A stretch of 55,277 bases of DNA from Promethearchaeota archaeon (GTDB lineage: Archaea > Asgardarchaeota > Lokiarchaeia > Sigyniarchaeales > SOKP01): the NCBI GenBank assembly GCA_019057865.1, contig JAHLWP010000030.1, positions 1-55,277 on the forward strand. The letters run 5' to 3'. This document shows positions 25,156-34,775 of the stretch, piece after piece. Position numbers and translations under genes: made by a program. Within the stretch, counting starts at the first letter, position 1; each line of letters starts with the position of its first letter. The notes under the pieces were generated by a model that saw only the letters and a program-made list of their open reading frames with translations, had not been told where the DNA came from and did not search any database.

Positions 25156-25322
25156 AATTTATCACAAAAATTTAAAAATTTAATTATTTCTATTGTAAAA
25201 AATATGTGTTAGGTTTTGAGTTACTTGTCCTAATAATCTGAAGATCGTGAAACCCCTCTTTTACGATAATTTATTAATACTTAGGTGATACATTCCATTT
25301 TGTCTTAATATAGAATTATTAT

Positions 25323-25655
25323 TTATTGTTCACGCCAAGTATATTTACATTTTACACATCTAAAAAAATGAGTCATTGGTTCATCAGCACCTCTGATCTG
25401 TATTTGCCAAGTTTCTGCCTCTTTATGGTCACATTTAGGGCAAAATTTACTAGTTTTTGGATATACTGATATATCTTCAGATACTATTACTAAATTTTTT
25501 TCTAAAGCTTTACTCTTTCTCTGTATATTTTGTTCTATTTTTTCAATATCCTTTTCAAGTGGTTTTTGATAACCACATTTACAAGCTAGGTATGATCTCC
25601 CATTCACTTTCTTTTTCCTCAGCAAACCTGAGCATTCAGGACAAAATTCAACCAT
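25323..25655 (-). CDS. tfs: Transcription elongation factor S (TFS)
   Basis: A 110-residue archaeal TFS, homologous to TFIIS and Rpb9. It stimulates RNA cleavage by stalled RNA polymerase. The N-terminal zinc ribbon has FCPECSG and CKCG. The C-terminal ribbon has FCPKCDHKEA, the acidic tip RGADEPMT with the catalytic Asp-Glu pair, and FRCVKCKYTWRE. Length and order are standard. It heads a replication and transcription neighbourhood (OB-fold protein, PCNA, primase). Confidence 0.96.
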   Translation of the reverse strand: MVEFCPECSGLLRKKKVNGRSYLACKCGYQKPLEKDIEKIEQNIQRKSKALEKNLVIVSEDISVYPKTSKFCPKCDHKEAETWQIQIRGADEPMTHFFRCVKCKYTWREQ

Positions 25656-25739
25656 AATTATGATTTTTTAATGTGTTAAATACCTTTAAAAAATAATAAT
25701 TTTTAAAAAATTTTATTCTATTTCGAAAAATAAGATAAT

Positions 25740-26063
25740 TTAAATTAAGTCTAGCTGTTTTTTGATTTCATATAATTTTTGGTAATATTCAAAATTCAAA
25801 TTTTTTTTGTCTTGAATGATATCTGCTATAAGTGATTTTTCTCCTGCCATACTAATTTCAATTTCTCCGAAAATATTAATTAAATCATTTCTATCAAACC
25901 TAAAATCAACGTTTTTAACATCTACTTCTATTTCTCCTGTTTTATCGTCCAATATTATATTTTCATTATCAACTATTTCTTTTACATAACCAGTAATTTG
26001 TATTCGTAAATCATCATCTTTTATATCTTTGATAATTCTTGGTTTTGCATGCTGTTTTGACAT
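25740..26063 (-). CDS. Small OB-fold protein (RPA/Stn1-like)
   Basis: A 107-residue protein that reads as one OB fold: RIQITGYVKEIVDNENIILDDKTGEIEVDV, then LINIFGEIEISMAGEKSLIADII, closed by a helix. The pattern resembles RPA32/Stn1-type single-stranded-DNA-binding subunits. Position next to PCNA and the primase genes supports a replication role, but nucleic-acid binding residues cannot be named. The ATG at 26063 (MSKQHAKPRI) is used; the gene is divergent from PCNA. Confidence 0.65.
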   Translation of the reverse strand: MSKQHAKPRIIKDIKDDDLRIQITGYVKEIVDNENIILDDKTGEIEVDVKNVDFRFDRNDLINIFGEIEISMAGEKSLIADIIQDKKNLNFEYYQKLYEIKKQLDLI

Positions 26064-26243
26064 TTTTTTATTAAATATAAATCATTTAATTATTCAATAT
26101 AACATTCAAAATTTAAGATAACTATAAATAATTAATTTAAAACCTAAAATTGATCTTATTAAAACACTAATATTAAATATTATTAATAATGTCAATAAAA
26201 CAATATTATCTTAATTAGTATGGAATTAATGTGCTGAAAGAAT

Positions 26244-27047
26244 ATGAGTTTTACATTAAAATTGGAAAATAGTCGGGTTTTAAAAGGAATTGTTGAAACT
26301 CTAGCTAGTATAATTGACGAAACTGAATTTCGAGTCACTACTAAAGATTTTACCATCTCTGCGATGGATCCAAGTCGAATCTGTTTGTTAAAACTAGCTA
26401 TAAAAAAAGATGATTTTGATGAGTTTAAGTGTAGTCAAGAAACTAAAGTAGGATTAAATTTGGATGACCTTGATAAAATTTTAAAAAGAAGTGCAGCAAA
26501 TGATTCTGTCGAGATAGAATTTAATGAGACTGACCAAAAAATTAAAATTGAAATGCAAAGAGAAGGCACTTCACGCAAAAGAACATTTAGTTTAGCACGA
26601 TTAGATATTGATATTGAAGAAATCCCTATGGATAAACTATTAGAAATTGACTATCCCTCAACATGGGTAATTGAACCTGACTTTTTAGTTGAAGCAATTA
26701 AAGATGCTGAAATCTATTCAGATATTCTCAATATGAAATCAATTGAAAAAAAAGGATTAGTATTTAGTTCTTCCGGACAAATTGGTGAAATGGTATATGA
26801 TCTTAATGAAGATGATTTAATTGACTCAAATATAAAAGGAACTAGTAGCGGATCATATTCACTAACTTTTTTGAAAGCAATATTAAAAATAGCATCAATT
26901 ACCGAAAAATTAGAGATCTCGCTAAAATCTGATCATCCATTGAAAATGATATTTAACATACTTGAAGGTGGAGAACTAAGTTATTTCCTTGCCCCCAGAG
27001 TCGAAGAGGTAGAATTTGAAGGAGATGAAGATTTGGATGAATTTTAA
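26244..27047 (+). CDS. pcn: Sliding clamp PCNA
   Basis: A 267-residue DNA polymerase sliding clamp. The N-terminal half has TTKDFTISAMDPSRICLLKL. The interdomain segment follows near residues 130-145. The C-terminal domain has LKIASITEKLEISLKSDHPLKMIF and ends ELSYFLAPRVEE, followed by a short acidic tail. Length is slightly above the usual 245-260 because of that tail. It is followed by the primase genes in the same direction. Confidence 0.96.
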   Translation: MSFTLKLENSRVLKGIVETLASIIDETEFRVTTKDFTISAMDPSRICLLKLAIKKDDFDEFKCSQETKVGLNLDDLDKILKRSAANDSVEIEFNETDQKIKIEMQREGTSRKRTFSLARLDIDIEEIPMDKLLEIDYPSTWVIEPDFLVEAIKDAEIYSDILNMKSIEKKGLVFSSSGQIGEMVYDLNEDDLIDSNIKGTSSGSYSLTFLKAILKIASITEKLEISLKSDHPLKMIFNILEGGELSYFLAPRVEEVEFEGDEDLDEF

Positions 27048-27168
27048 CCCAAAGCTTTAATTCTAATAAAGTTATATTAAATCCCTTTACTCTTAAATTA
27101 TTAAAGTCTAATCAAATCATTTTTTTTAAATAAGAGGAAGATATTTTTAATCGGAGATTATATAAAAT

Positions 27169-28350
27169 ATGAGTAATGATTTTGATTTAATTAGACAATA
27201 TCCTTGGCTTCCTTCTTTAAAAATATATCGTTCAGATCTTGCTTCTATAAATCCTATAGAATTCATTAAAGATATTATTACAGATCCTTCTAAAGAGGTT
27301 CTATGGGATAGAATCTATGAATTCTTCAAATCTGCTTTTGATAATTTAGAATATTTCTCTTATTACAAAATAGATGATTTAAACATCTACTTCTATTTAT
27401 CTTTAAGGATGTTGTTAATTATACTCAATAACAAATCTATTTCTTATAGAGTAGCAAACTTATATTCTAAAATAACGTATAATGAACTAGCAACTGAAAA
27501 TGATTCTAATTTATATTCAATCTGTAAAGATTTAAAACTTGACATTAAATATGAGCAAGAGCCAATCATATTTAGGAAAATTGCTATAAAAGATCAACTA
27601 GAAACCTTACAAACCAAATTTAAAATACATTTTTCAGATTATTTAAAATTATCCTCTCGATTAAAGGATGATTTTCGAAAATTGATAAATAATGCTCTTA
27701 AAGATGGATATGTATATCTCCGTCCTAAGAGCCTTAGTAGATTAATACAAGAGTATGTACGTATGAAAATCTTAAAATTTGAGGGAGATATTGAGAATAT
27801 AAATAAACTCAAAGAAGATCTACTAAAAGTTCAGGAATTTAAAGATTTGTATGATAGTATAATAGCAGATTGGGAGTTGAAAAAAGAAAGGTTTGAGTAT
27901 TCTTTTGAAACAGCATTTAAAAAGGGAGAAGACATATCAAAAAATTTTCCTACATGTATGAATGAGATTCTAGTGAAAGCAGAAATAGGTCAAAACCTTC
28001 AACACACTGAAAGACTAATCATTGTTTTCTTTTTATTAGCTCTTAATTGCCCAAAAGAATTTATAATTAATATTTTTTCAAAACAACCAGACTATGACGA
28101 AAACAAAACCACATACCAAGTAGAATTCGCAAAAAAAAAAGGTTATGTTCCTCATGCATGTTCGACAATTAAGTCATTAAATTTATGTATGGCTCAAAAG
28201 CACAATGATAAATTATGCTTAGATGGCTATTTTTCAAAAAAGAATAATAAACAGAAAAAAATCTCTCATCCATTATTTTACGTTCAATTTAAACAATATC
28301 ATTCCGCTAAGCTCAAAAATAAGGATAAAATTCAAGAAAAAAATGACTGA
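27169..28350 (+). CDS. priL: DNA primase large subunit PriL
   Basis: A 393-residue regulatory subunit of the archaeal/eukaryotic primase. The C-terminal domain carries the iron-sulfur ligands, seen as FPTCMNEI, PHACSTIK, LNLCMAQK and KLCLDGY, with the neighbouring LKAEI/NLQHTERLI helices of the family. The N-terminal half is helical. It overlaps priS by 8 bp (ATGACTGA), so the two subunits are made together. Confidence 0.93.
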   Translation: MSNDFDLIRQYPWLPSLKIYRSDLASINPIEFIKDIITDPSKEVLWDRIYEFFKSAFDNLEYFSYYKIDDLNIYFYLSLRMLLIILNNKSISYRVANLYSKITYNELATENDSNLYSICKDLKLDIKYEQEPIIFRKIAIKDQLETLQTKFKIHFSDYLKLSSRLKDDFRKLINNALKDGYVYLRPKSLSRLIQEYVRMKILKFEGDIENINKLKEDLLKVQEFKDLYDSIIADWELKKERFEYSFETAFKKGEDISKNFPTCMNEILVKAEIGQNLQHTERLIIVFFLLALNCPKEFIINIFSKQPDYDENKTTYQVEFAKKKGYVPHACSTIKSLNLCMAQKHNDKLCLDGYFSKKNNKQKKISHPLFYVQFKQYHSAKLKNKDKIQEKND

Positions 28351-29620
28351 AAAGTTTTATTTAAAACGGATTTTTCAACGGTACTATGAAGAGAATTACT
28401 CTAAAATTCCAATGGTTAGTTTTTTCAATAAACGAGAATATGGTTTCATCCCTTGGGAAGAACAAGTAATGGAAAGACATCTTAGCTTTGAAAATTCCAA
28501 AAATTTAATAGATTTTTTTAAAATAAAAGCTCCAAGACATGCTTATTCAAGTGGTTCACTTTATTCTCAACCAGAAATTCCAGATATGGAAGGAAAAGGT
28601 TATCAAGGTTGTGATTTGCTCATAGATATTGATATAGATCATTTTTATACTCCATGTAAAGAGGAGCATGATATCTGGCATTGTAAAGAATGCGATAAAA
28701 GAGGAAAAGGAATGCCAGAGAAATGTCCTAAATGTGGAAATTTAAAATTAGAAAGATTGAGTTGGATTTGTGAAGATTGTTTAAATGTAGCTAAAAATGA
28801 AATGATCAAATTAATTTATGATTTTTTAATTCCCGATTTTGAGATTAATCCAGAAGATATAAAAATTGCATTTTCAGGTCATAGAGGATACCATTTAAAA
28901 ATTGAAAACGAAAAAGTAAGATCTTTGTCAAGTGAAGAAAGAAGGGAAATAACTGATTATGTAACAGGCCAAAACATATCATTTGAAATTTTAGGATTAA
29001 GAGAACATAGTAATATTGTTTATGGTTTTTTCAAAGATAATATTGGCTGGGCAGAAAAAATAATGAACTTTATAGTGGAATTATTAAAAAAACCTAATTC
29101 TGAAATTAATAAACTATTAATTGATAATCGAAAATTTGGATTTAAATCACCAACTATAAAATCATTATTAAATTATAAAGATGATTTTCTGGAAATGTTA
29201 TCTAATAACGAAAGAAATATGTGGTCAATAGAAGGTTTTTCGCCAAACACATGGAAAAAATTTTTAAGAAGTATTGTGAAAGAAATTGGAGTGGAAATTG
29301 ATATACCTGTTACAATTGATATTCATAGACTTATTAGATATCCCGGTTCTTTACATGGGAAAACAGGGTTTAAAGTCCAAGAAATTTTTCTAGATGAATT
29401 TGATGATTTTAACCCTTTAAATGAAAGTAAGGAGAAACTTGATCCAATTGTATTTCTAGGTAAAAAAGAAACCCATAAAATTCAAATCATTGAACATGAT
29501 GTGCCAGAAACGAGAATTAAAGGAAAAAAATATGGTCCTTACAAAAAAGGAGATATAATTGAAGTACCCCACCATATAGCCATTTTTTTATTATGTAGAG
29601 AAGTAGCAAAATTAAGTTAG
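28343..29620 (+). CDS. priS: DNA primase catalytic subunit PriS
   Basis: A 425-residue primase small subunit. The metal-binding aspartates are in LLIDIDIDHF (about D95, D97, D99). A zinc-binding insertion with four Cys pairs follows (HCKECDK, KCPKCGN, ICEDC), then SGHRGYHL near residue 179 and DIHRLIRYPGSLHGKTG near 330. The ATG at 28343 (MTEKFYLKRIFQRYYEENYS) is used; an in-frame start 40 codons earlier lies inside priL and adds nothing conserved. Confidence 0.95.
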   Translation: MTEKFYLKRIFQRYYEENYSKIPMVSFFNKREYGFIPWEEQVMERHLSFENSKNLIDFFKIKAPRHAYSSGSLYSQPEIPDMEGKGYQGCDLLIDIDIDHFYTPCKEEHDIWHCKECDKRGKGMPEKCPKCGNLKLERLSWICEDCLNVAKNEMIKLIYDFLIPDFEINPEDIKIAFSGHRGYHLKIENEKVRSLSSEERREITDYVTGQNISFEILGLREHSNIVYGFFKDNIGWAEKIMNFIVELLKKPNSEINKLLIDNRKFGFKSPTIKSLLNYKDDFLEMLSNNERNMWSIEGFSPNTWKKFLRSIVKEIGVEIDIPVTIDIHRLIRYPGSLHGKTGFKVQEIFLDEFDDFNPLNESKEKLDPIVFLGKKETHKIQIIEHDVPETRIKGKKYGPYKKGDIIEVPHHIAIFLLCREVAKLS

Positions 29621-29684
29621 TAAATAATAAAATTTTATGTGAATTTAATTTATTATTTACTATTAAGTATCAATTTCAATTTTT

Positions 29685-30353
29685 ATGGACTTAAGAAAGG
29701 ATTACGAGAAGTTATACCAACATTGGCTTAATGAATTTCAACAAACAGAATTAACAGCTCTATCTCAAGATATTTTCGATGACTATAAAAGAATTATCAA
29801 CTATATAAACGATTATGAAGAAGAGAAAAAAGACAATATAAAGAGTCAATTATTAGAATCTTATAAGAATAATTTCAACTATTTATTTAAGGATCTTTTA
29901 AAGATTCGAAAAATAAAAATAATCAATTTCGCTTTTGCATTGGAAGAGATTGATTTAGATAACGTTATTGAAGCTGAAAAATTGTTCTATCAAAGTTTAG
30001 TAAGTTCTATTAAAGGATATAAGAAAGTAAAGAGATATTCTATTTATGGAGAAATTGAGGATATAATTCCTGAAAAAATAGGTATAATAGAAGCAGGTAA
30101 AGAAATCCGGAGTGTAAAACCTAAAATGTTGAGTGAGGATAAAATTACTAAGATTTCTGAATCAGCAATTAAAGAAAGAAAGGAAAATTTTAATTATACT
30201 CTAATAAGAATTTTGAAAAAAACCCCTCCATTAGTCGGAATTGATCTTATAAATTATGGTCCATTTGAAAAAGAAGATATTGCAAATTTGCCTTTTGAGA
30301 ACGCTAAAATCCTTATTTATGAAAAATTTGCAGAAAAAATAGAACTCTCTTAA
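29685..30353 (+). CDS. GINS complex subunit Gins15 (Gins51)
   Basis: A 222-residue GINS subunit. The N-terminal helical A domain starts YEKLYQHWLNEFQQTELTAL. The C-terminal B domain reads LINYGPFEKEDIANLPFENA followed by KILIYEKFAEKI, the classical Psf1/Sld5-type end. GINS binds MCM and Cdc45/RecJ in the replicative helicase. It follows priS by 64 bp, so PCNA, both primase subunits and GINS are one replication cluster. Confidence 0.88.
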   Translation: MDLRKDYEKLYQHWLNEFQQTELTALSQDIFDDYKRIINYINDYEEEKKDNIKSQLLESYKNNFNYLFKDLLKIRKIKIINFAFALEEIDLDNVIEAEKLFYQSLVSSIKGYKKVKRYSIYGEIEDIIPEKIGIIEAGKEIRSVKPKMLSEDKITKISESAIKERKENFNYTLIRILKKTPPLVGIDLINYGPFEKEDIANLPFENAKILIYEKFAEKIELS

Positions 30354-30354
30354 G

Positions 30355-30540
30355 TTATTTAAATTTCTTATCAAAATCTTCTTTGAAATATTTTAATCGA
30401 TATTTTCCATACTTATCCATTAAAGAGAATTTAGGTGGTTTAGGATTTATTAATTGACCACCACAATAACGGCATTTTGATTCTGGATTCTGTATTCCGT
30501 ATCTATTACATTCTTTACATTTTTGAAGATATTTTGTCAT
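30355..30540 (-). CDS. nop10: H/ACA RNP protein Nop10
   Basis: A 61-residue Nop10, the small scaffold that holds Cbf5 in H/ACA pseudouridylation particles. It has the zinc ribbon with CKECNRYG and CRYCGG, then the basic linker INPKPPKFSLMDKYGKYR. Length is standard. It starts 5 bp after the aIF2-alpha stop, an archaeal operon arrangement seen widely. Confidence 0.95.
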   Translation of the reverse strand: MTKYLQKCKECNRYGIQNPESKCRYCGGQLINPKPPKFSLMDKYGKYRLKYFKEDFDKKFK

Positions 30541-30545
30541 ATTTA

Positions 30546-31367
30546 TTAGTCTCGAATAAATTCAAAACTACCATTATATTGTTCTGTTTTTTGCTCGATA
30601 ATTTCAAGAGCATCTGATAAAATATTTTCTGCGTCTAAATAATCTTTTGTTATAATTTCTAATTGATAAAGCGGTGCCGCAATATAACTTATATTTATAC
30701 TTCGCGTCTCTTTTGACTCAATTATTCCCTTAGCTTCAATCAAAGATTCTTTGATTTGGTCAATTCCATTTTCAGAGTTAAACGATAGTCTTATTTTTCC
30801 TGATATGTTTACCGTTGAAATCTTTACATTTTCTTCGATGATTTTTAATAATATTTTCTTAACTTCTTCTGACACACCTTCTAAATCATCTAAAATTTCA
30901 ATACCACTTTCTTTAAGGACTTCAAGAGCTTCTTGATAAGAGTCAAACTGGTTTAGAACTGACCAACCAATCAAATCATAAGCTTGATCTAGAGTAAGAT
31001 TAATACCTTCTGTTTCAATAAGAAATTGTAATAAATTTTCGAATTTAACAGCATATTTCCATTCTTTTAACCTATTTTCTTTCTGAGCAGAATTAACTCT
31101 TCTTAATGATAAATCAACATGTCCTTTTTGTGGATCAACTCTTAATACTCGAAGAACAACTCTTTGACCGATTCTAACATAATTACGGATGTTCTTTATC
31201 CACCTTGATGATATTTCAGATATATGAATGAATCCTTTTGCGAATTCTTCAGATTCTAATCCTGTATAATCAACTAAATCTACATAGACATATTGGTTTT
31301 CAACCTGCTTTATTTTGCCAATTAAAAATTCTCCTTCTCTTGGGAAATTAGTTCTACTTTTAACCAT
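30546..31367 (-). CDS. Translation initiation factor aIF2 alpha subunit
   Basis: A 273-residue aIF2-alpha, part of the factor that brings initiator tRNA to the ribosome. Domain 1 is an S1-type OB fold (EGEFLIGKIKQVENQYVYVD, GFIHISEISSRWIKN, VGQ-like RIGQRVVLRVLRVD, HVDLSLRRV). Domain 2 is helical and domain 3 is the C-terminal alpha-beta part (IRLSFNSENGIDQIKE, SYIAAPLYQLEI). The start is the ATG at 31367 (MVKSRTNFP); ten further upstream codons are open but not conserved. Confidence 0.96.
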   Translation of the reverse strand: MVKSRTNFPREGEFLIGKIKQVENQYVYVDLVDYTGLESEEFAKGFIHISEISSRWIKNIRNYVRIGQRVVLRVLRVDPQKGHVDLSLRRVNSAQKENRLKEWKYAVKFENLLQFLIETEGINLTLDQAYDLIGWSVLNQFDSYQEALEVLKESGIEILDDLEGVSEEVKKILLKIIEENVKISTVNISGKIRLSFNSENGIDQIKESLIEAKGIIESKETRSINISYIAAPLYQLEIITKDYLDAENILSDALEIIEQKTEQYNGSFEFIRD

Positions 31368-31509
31368 AATCTCGATTATATTTATGTTTAATATCAATTA
31401 TTATAAATTCTTAATTTTATTTAATGTTCTATTATTATTTTATTTTATTATCTTATAAAATACCTATTAATATGAAAAAAAAAAGAGTTATTATAAAATT
31501 ACATAAGGA

Positions 31510-31965
31510 TTATAATACTGGCAAAAAGTATATAATTCTAACAGCGTATAAGAAACCTCTTATTATGAAAAAAAGTGCAGCCAACCCTAGATACCGTTCA
31601 CCTAATTCAACGCTATAAGCTAGTAAAAAACTTCCAGCAGCAATATTTAATGCTACTCCAATATAGAAAAAAATCCAACCCATTGTTTTAATGGCTTCAT
31701 CGGGAGCAGACACATCTAAATAGATATAAGAATTAATAATTGCGATAAAAATTAAGTCCAATACTCCGGCGATAACCCAGAAAAGTCCTATAAATTTAAT
31801 AGCTCTCTCATATCTACTCGTATCTTTTAGTCCGAAGAGAGTGAAAATAACTCCATAACTAATGATACTTATAATTCCAGAGATTAAAATCTCTAAAGTC
31901 CAAAAAATTGAGTTATAATCTGCTACTCCAATTAAATTAAGTAAAAATTGAAAAAGTGGTGGCAA
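31510..31965 (-). CDS. Membrane protein with four helices
   Basis: A 151-residue integral membrane protein with about four hydrophobic helices (near 22-45, 58-80, 95-118, 125-148) and short loops. No family is recognised. The only usual start is TTG at 31965. The frame is open eight codons further (NLFWLLIL), adding hydrophobic residues, with no ATG. Its 5' end faces the broken clostripain gene on the other strand. Confidence 0.55.
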   Translation of the reverse strand: MPPLFQFLLNLIGVADYNSIFWTLEILISGIISIISYGVIFTLFGLKDTSRYERAIKFIGLFWVIAGVLDLIFIAIINSYIYLDVSAPDEAIKTMGWIFFYIGVALNIAAGSFLLAYSVELGERYLGLAALFFIIRGFLYAVRIIYFLPVL

Positions 31966-33032
31966 TATCAGAAGCCAAAAGAGGTTGATTTACTTTCAGG
32001 AGGAGCGCGTATGTATATTTATCTTTCAAGCATCAATCCTTCTTGGAACGTTGAACTTAATATGGGTAACCCAGATACTCTATATTATGTTCTTAAATAT
32101 TGCATAGATAATTATCCCTCAGACCATTATTGGGTTATCCTAGATAATCATGGTGGGGCTTATAACGGAGTTTGTTGGGATGATTCATGGGGGGATCATC
32201 TTTCTATCGGGGATCTCAAAACTACTTTTTCTAGCATTGCTTCTTACTTGGGTCGTAAGTTTGATGGAATTTATTTTCATGCCTGTTTAATGTCTAACTT
32301 GGAGGGCGCTGTACAATTATCACCTTATGTTGGTTACATAGTTGGTTTTGAACCTTCAGTTACGATGGGAGAGTTTAATTTGGATAATGATGTAGTAGTA
32401 AACACACTTGTGACCAACCCTTCTATATCACCTCGGGATTTTGCTATTGAACTAATAAACCAAGCATTTATTTCTGAAATGGGTGATACACTCATAGCTG
32501 CTGTAAAATTAAGTATAACTCAAGATCTTATAGATGATATCGATAATTTAGCTACTCAACTAATGAAAATTTTAATATTTATGGAAAAGAAATAAGAGAT
32601 GCAAGAGATGCTTCTGAAAGTTGGTATGGACCCCCTACGCGATTGGTAGATTTCATTGATTTCTTACAGGAGCTATACGAGAGAGTTCCTAACCAAATGA
32701 TTCGTTATTATACCTTAGAAATAATGAGGGGTTTAGGCCCAAGTGATCAAGACTATGCCATTATAAAGCACCGTAAGGGAAGTTTAAGGTATTATATGCA
32801 CGGATTATCCGTATATTTCCCACTTGATTTATCAACTTATAGTTCCCATTATGAAATAGAAAGTGATTTCTGTGCATTAACTAATTGGGAAGAATTCCTT
32901 CATGTGTTCTATGCGAATGATGTTACTGGAGCATTAACTCCTTTTGGAAATTCTTATGTATTCCTCATAATTCTTGGCGCAGTACCTCTAATTATTATTG
33001 GAGGAAGGAATGTAATATTTAAGAAGAGATAA
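31948..33032 (+). pseudogene. Broken clostripain-family (C11) cysteine protease gene
   Basis: Reads as a peptidase C11 whose N-terminus is missing. The catalytic His (VILDNHGGAY) and Cys (FHACLMSNLEGAVQL) regions are intact, preceded by NMGNPDTLYYVLKYCIDNYP. The first frame ends at 32595. The plus-one frame continues without loss from about 32570 (NIYGKEIRDARDASESWYGP) to 33032, ending in a membrane helix and RNVIFKKR. A one-base indel near 32560-32575 explains this. No N-terminal signal or first strands precede it, so truncation and frameshift together argue for a pseudogene. Confidence 0.65.
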
Positions 33033-33154
33033 TTAACTTTTTTATTTTTTTCAATTTAAACCTAAATTTCTATTAAGAGAAAATAAACATGAACTATATG
33101 AAGATCTTAAATAAGCAACTTTATTTTACCAAAACTTAACACCCTAATTATAGT

Positions 33155-33169
33155 AAAAAATATATATAG
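33155..33169 (+). promoter_or_regulatory. TATA box of the EF1A gene
   Basis: AAAAAATATATATA about 90 bp upstream of the ATG at 33257. It is the best TATA-like sequence in the 224-bp spacer and would give a leader of about 60 nt. Confidence 0.45.
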
Positions 33170-33256
33170 AATATCATTAAAGTAGTTATCATTTAATTTA
33201 AAATTAGAAATTATTCAAAATTAATTAGTAAAAAATAATATGAGTATTGATTAAAC

Positions 33257-34555
33257 ATGCCAGAAAAACAACACTTAAATTTAGTAATTATAGGTCATAT
33301 TGACCACGGGAAAAGCACAATGATGGGTGCTTTACTCATAGAAACAGGCGCAGTTACCGATAGAGAAGCGAGAGAACTAGAAAAATTAGCAAAGGAATAT
33401 GACAGAGATTCTTGGTCCTATGCTTTCGTCTTTGATAAATTAAAAGAAGAGCGACAACGTGGTATTACTATTGATCTAGCTTTTCGAAAATTTGAAACTC
33501 CAAATCGTTATTTCACAATTATAGATGCTCCTGGTCATGCCGATTTCGTTAAAAACATGATTACAGGGGCGTCCCAAGCTGATGCAGCCATTCTTGTTGT
33601 ATCTGGTAAGAAAGGTGAAATGGAAGTTGGAATAGCGGCTAATGGGCAAACTCGTGAGCACGCTTATTTAGCACAGACTTTAGGCGTAAAACAAGTTGTT
33701 GTTGCCATAAATAAAGCTGATATTTATGATTATTCTGAGGCAAGATTTAATGAGTGCAAGGAAGCAATCGGTGATCTTCTAAAAAATATTGGCTTCAAGC
33801 TTAAAGAAGTACCTTTTGTACCAACAAGTGGAATGGCAATGGAGAATTTATCAAATAAAAGTGATAAAATGCCTTGGTATGATGGTCCAACTTTGATCGA
33901 TGCAATTGATCAATTTTCAATTCCAGAAAAACCTCTAGATAAACCATTAAGACTTCCAATTCAAGATGCATATAGTATCAAAGGAACTGGAGTTGTTCCT
34001 GTTGGAAGAGTAGAAACTGGAGTATTGAAGAAAGGTGATAAAATCATTATAATGCCAACTGGCTTCGAAGGTGAAATCAGAAGCATTGAGATGCATCATG
34101 AAGAGATTCCTCAGGCGGAACCTGGAGATAATATAGGTTTCAGCATCCGAGGTATTGAAATGGAAGATGTTGGTAGAGGTGATTGCCTAGGACATCCTAG
34201 TGATCCTCCAACCGTAATAACACCAAAAGGAAAATGGACTGGTCAGATAATAGTTATATGGCATCCAACAGCAATAGCTCAAGGATACACACCTGTAATT
34301 CACGCACACACTGCTCAGATAGCAGCTAAATTTACTGGTTTAATTAAAAAACTTGATCAGAAAACTGGAGCAGTTATTGAAGATTCACCGAAATTTTTAA
34401 AGAAAAATGAAGCTGCAATTGTTGAATTATCTCCAATCAAGAAAATGTGTCTTGAGAAATATGAAGATATTCCAGAAATGGGTCGATTTGCTGTAAGGGA
34501 TATGGGGAGAACTGTAGCGGTTGGGATTGTAAAAGACCTAACCACAGGAGCATAA
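33257..34555 (+). CDS. Elongation factor 1-alpha (aEF1A)
   Basis: A 432-residue GTPase that delivers aminoacyl-tRNA to the ribosome. G1 is GHIDHGKST (about 12-20), the switch region is ERQRGITIDLAF, G3 is DAPGH, and G4 is NKAD. Domains 2 and 3 follow (YSIKGTGVVPVGRVETGVLK; VIHAHTAQIA). The closing RFAVRDMGRTVAVGIV is typical. Length is standard for archaeal EF1A. Confidence 0.97.
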   Translation: MPEKQHLNLVIIGHIDHGKSTMMGALLIETGAVTDREARELEKLAKEYDRDSWSYAFVFDKLKEERQRGITIDLAFRKFETPNRYFTIIDAPGHADFVKNMITGASQADAAILVVSGKKGEMEVGIAANGQTREHAYLAQTLGVKQVVVAINKADIYDYSEARFNECKEAIGDLLKNIGFKLKEVPFVPTSGMAMENLSNKSDKMPWYDGPTLIDAIDQFSIPEKPLDKPLRLPIQDAYSIKGTGVVPVGRVETGVLKKGDKIIIMPTGFEGEIRSIEMHHEEIPQAEPGDNIGFSIRGIEMEDVGRGDCLGHPSDPPTVITPKGKWTGQIIVIWHPTAIAQGYTPVIHAHTAQIAAKFTGLIKKLDQKTGAVIEDSPKFLKKNEAAIVELSPIKKMCLEKYEDIPEMGRFAVRDMGRTVAVGIVKDLTTGA

Positions 34556-34559
34556 CACG

Positions 34560-34581
34560 TCTTTTTTTTTGAATTTTTTTA
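34560..34581 (+). terminator. T-rich terminator after EF1A
   Basis: Two T-runs of 9 and 7 starting 5-6 bp after the EF1A stop, as expected for archaeal oligo-T termination. Confidence 0.5.
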
Positions 34582-34732
34582 TTATATATTACTTATTTAT
34601 TTGTTTTTTTGAAATTTTTAGGATTTTTATCATTATTCGTATATAAAATTAGATCTATAACATCGCTGGATTCTTTTTAGAATACTCTCATGATATGTGA
34701 ATATTATTTTAATTTTTGAAGTCTTAGTAATT

Positions 34733-34763
34733 TTTTCTAATTAAGGTATTCTTAATTAGAAAA
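34733..34763 (+). other. 13-bp perfect hairpin abutting the GTPase ribosome-binding site
   Basis: TTTTCTAATTAAG pairs fully with CTTAATTAGAAAA across a GTATT loop. The 3' arm ends directly before GGTTGAT (34764-34770), the Shine-Dalgarno site of the Arf-like GTPase. It could control translation or mark a processing site. Confidence 0.6.
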
Positions 34764-34775
34764 GGTTGATTTAAA

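Larger units (their letters stand above)
24793..25322. other. 530-bp intergenic region with two long inverted repeats
   Basis: There is no gene in this region, which separates two minus-strand genes. It contains the two inverted-repeat units at 24879-24951 and 25073-25155. The stretch near 25200-25320 presumably contains the 3' end of the TFS transcript and the promoter of the splB-like gene is near 24800-24850; no other structure is evident. Confidence 0.5.

Noticed and set aside
34690..34775. A second mRNA intron explaining the missing GTPase start
   Set aside because: The hairpin is there, but no 4-bp central helix with two 3-nt bulges can be drawn, and no upstream ATG exon stays in frame.
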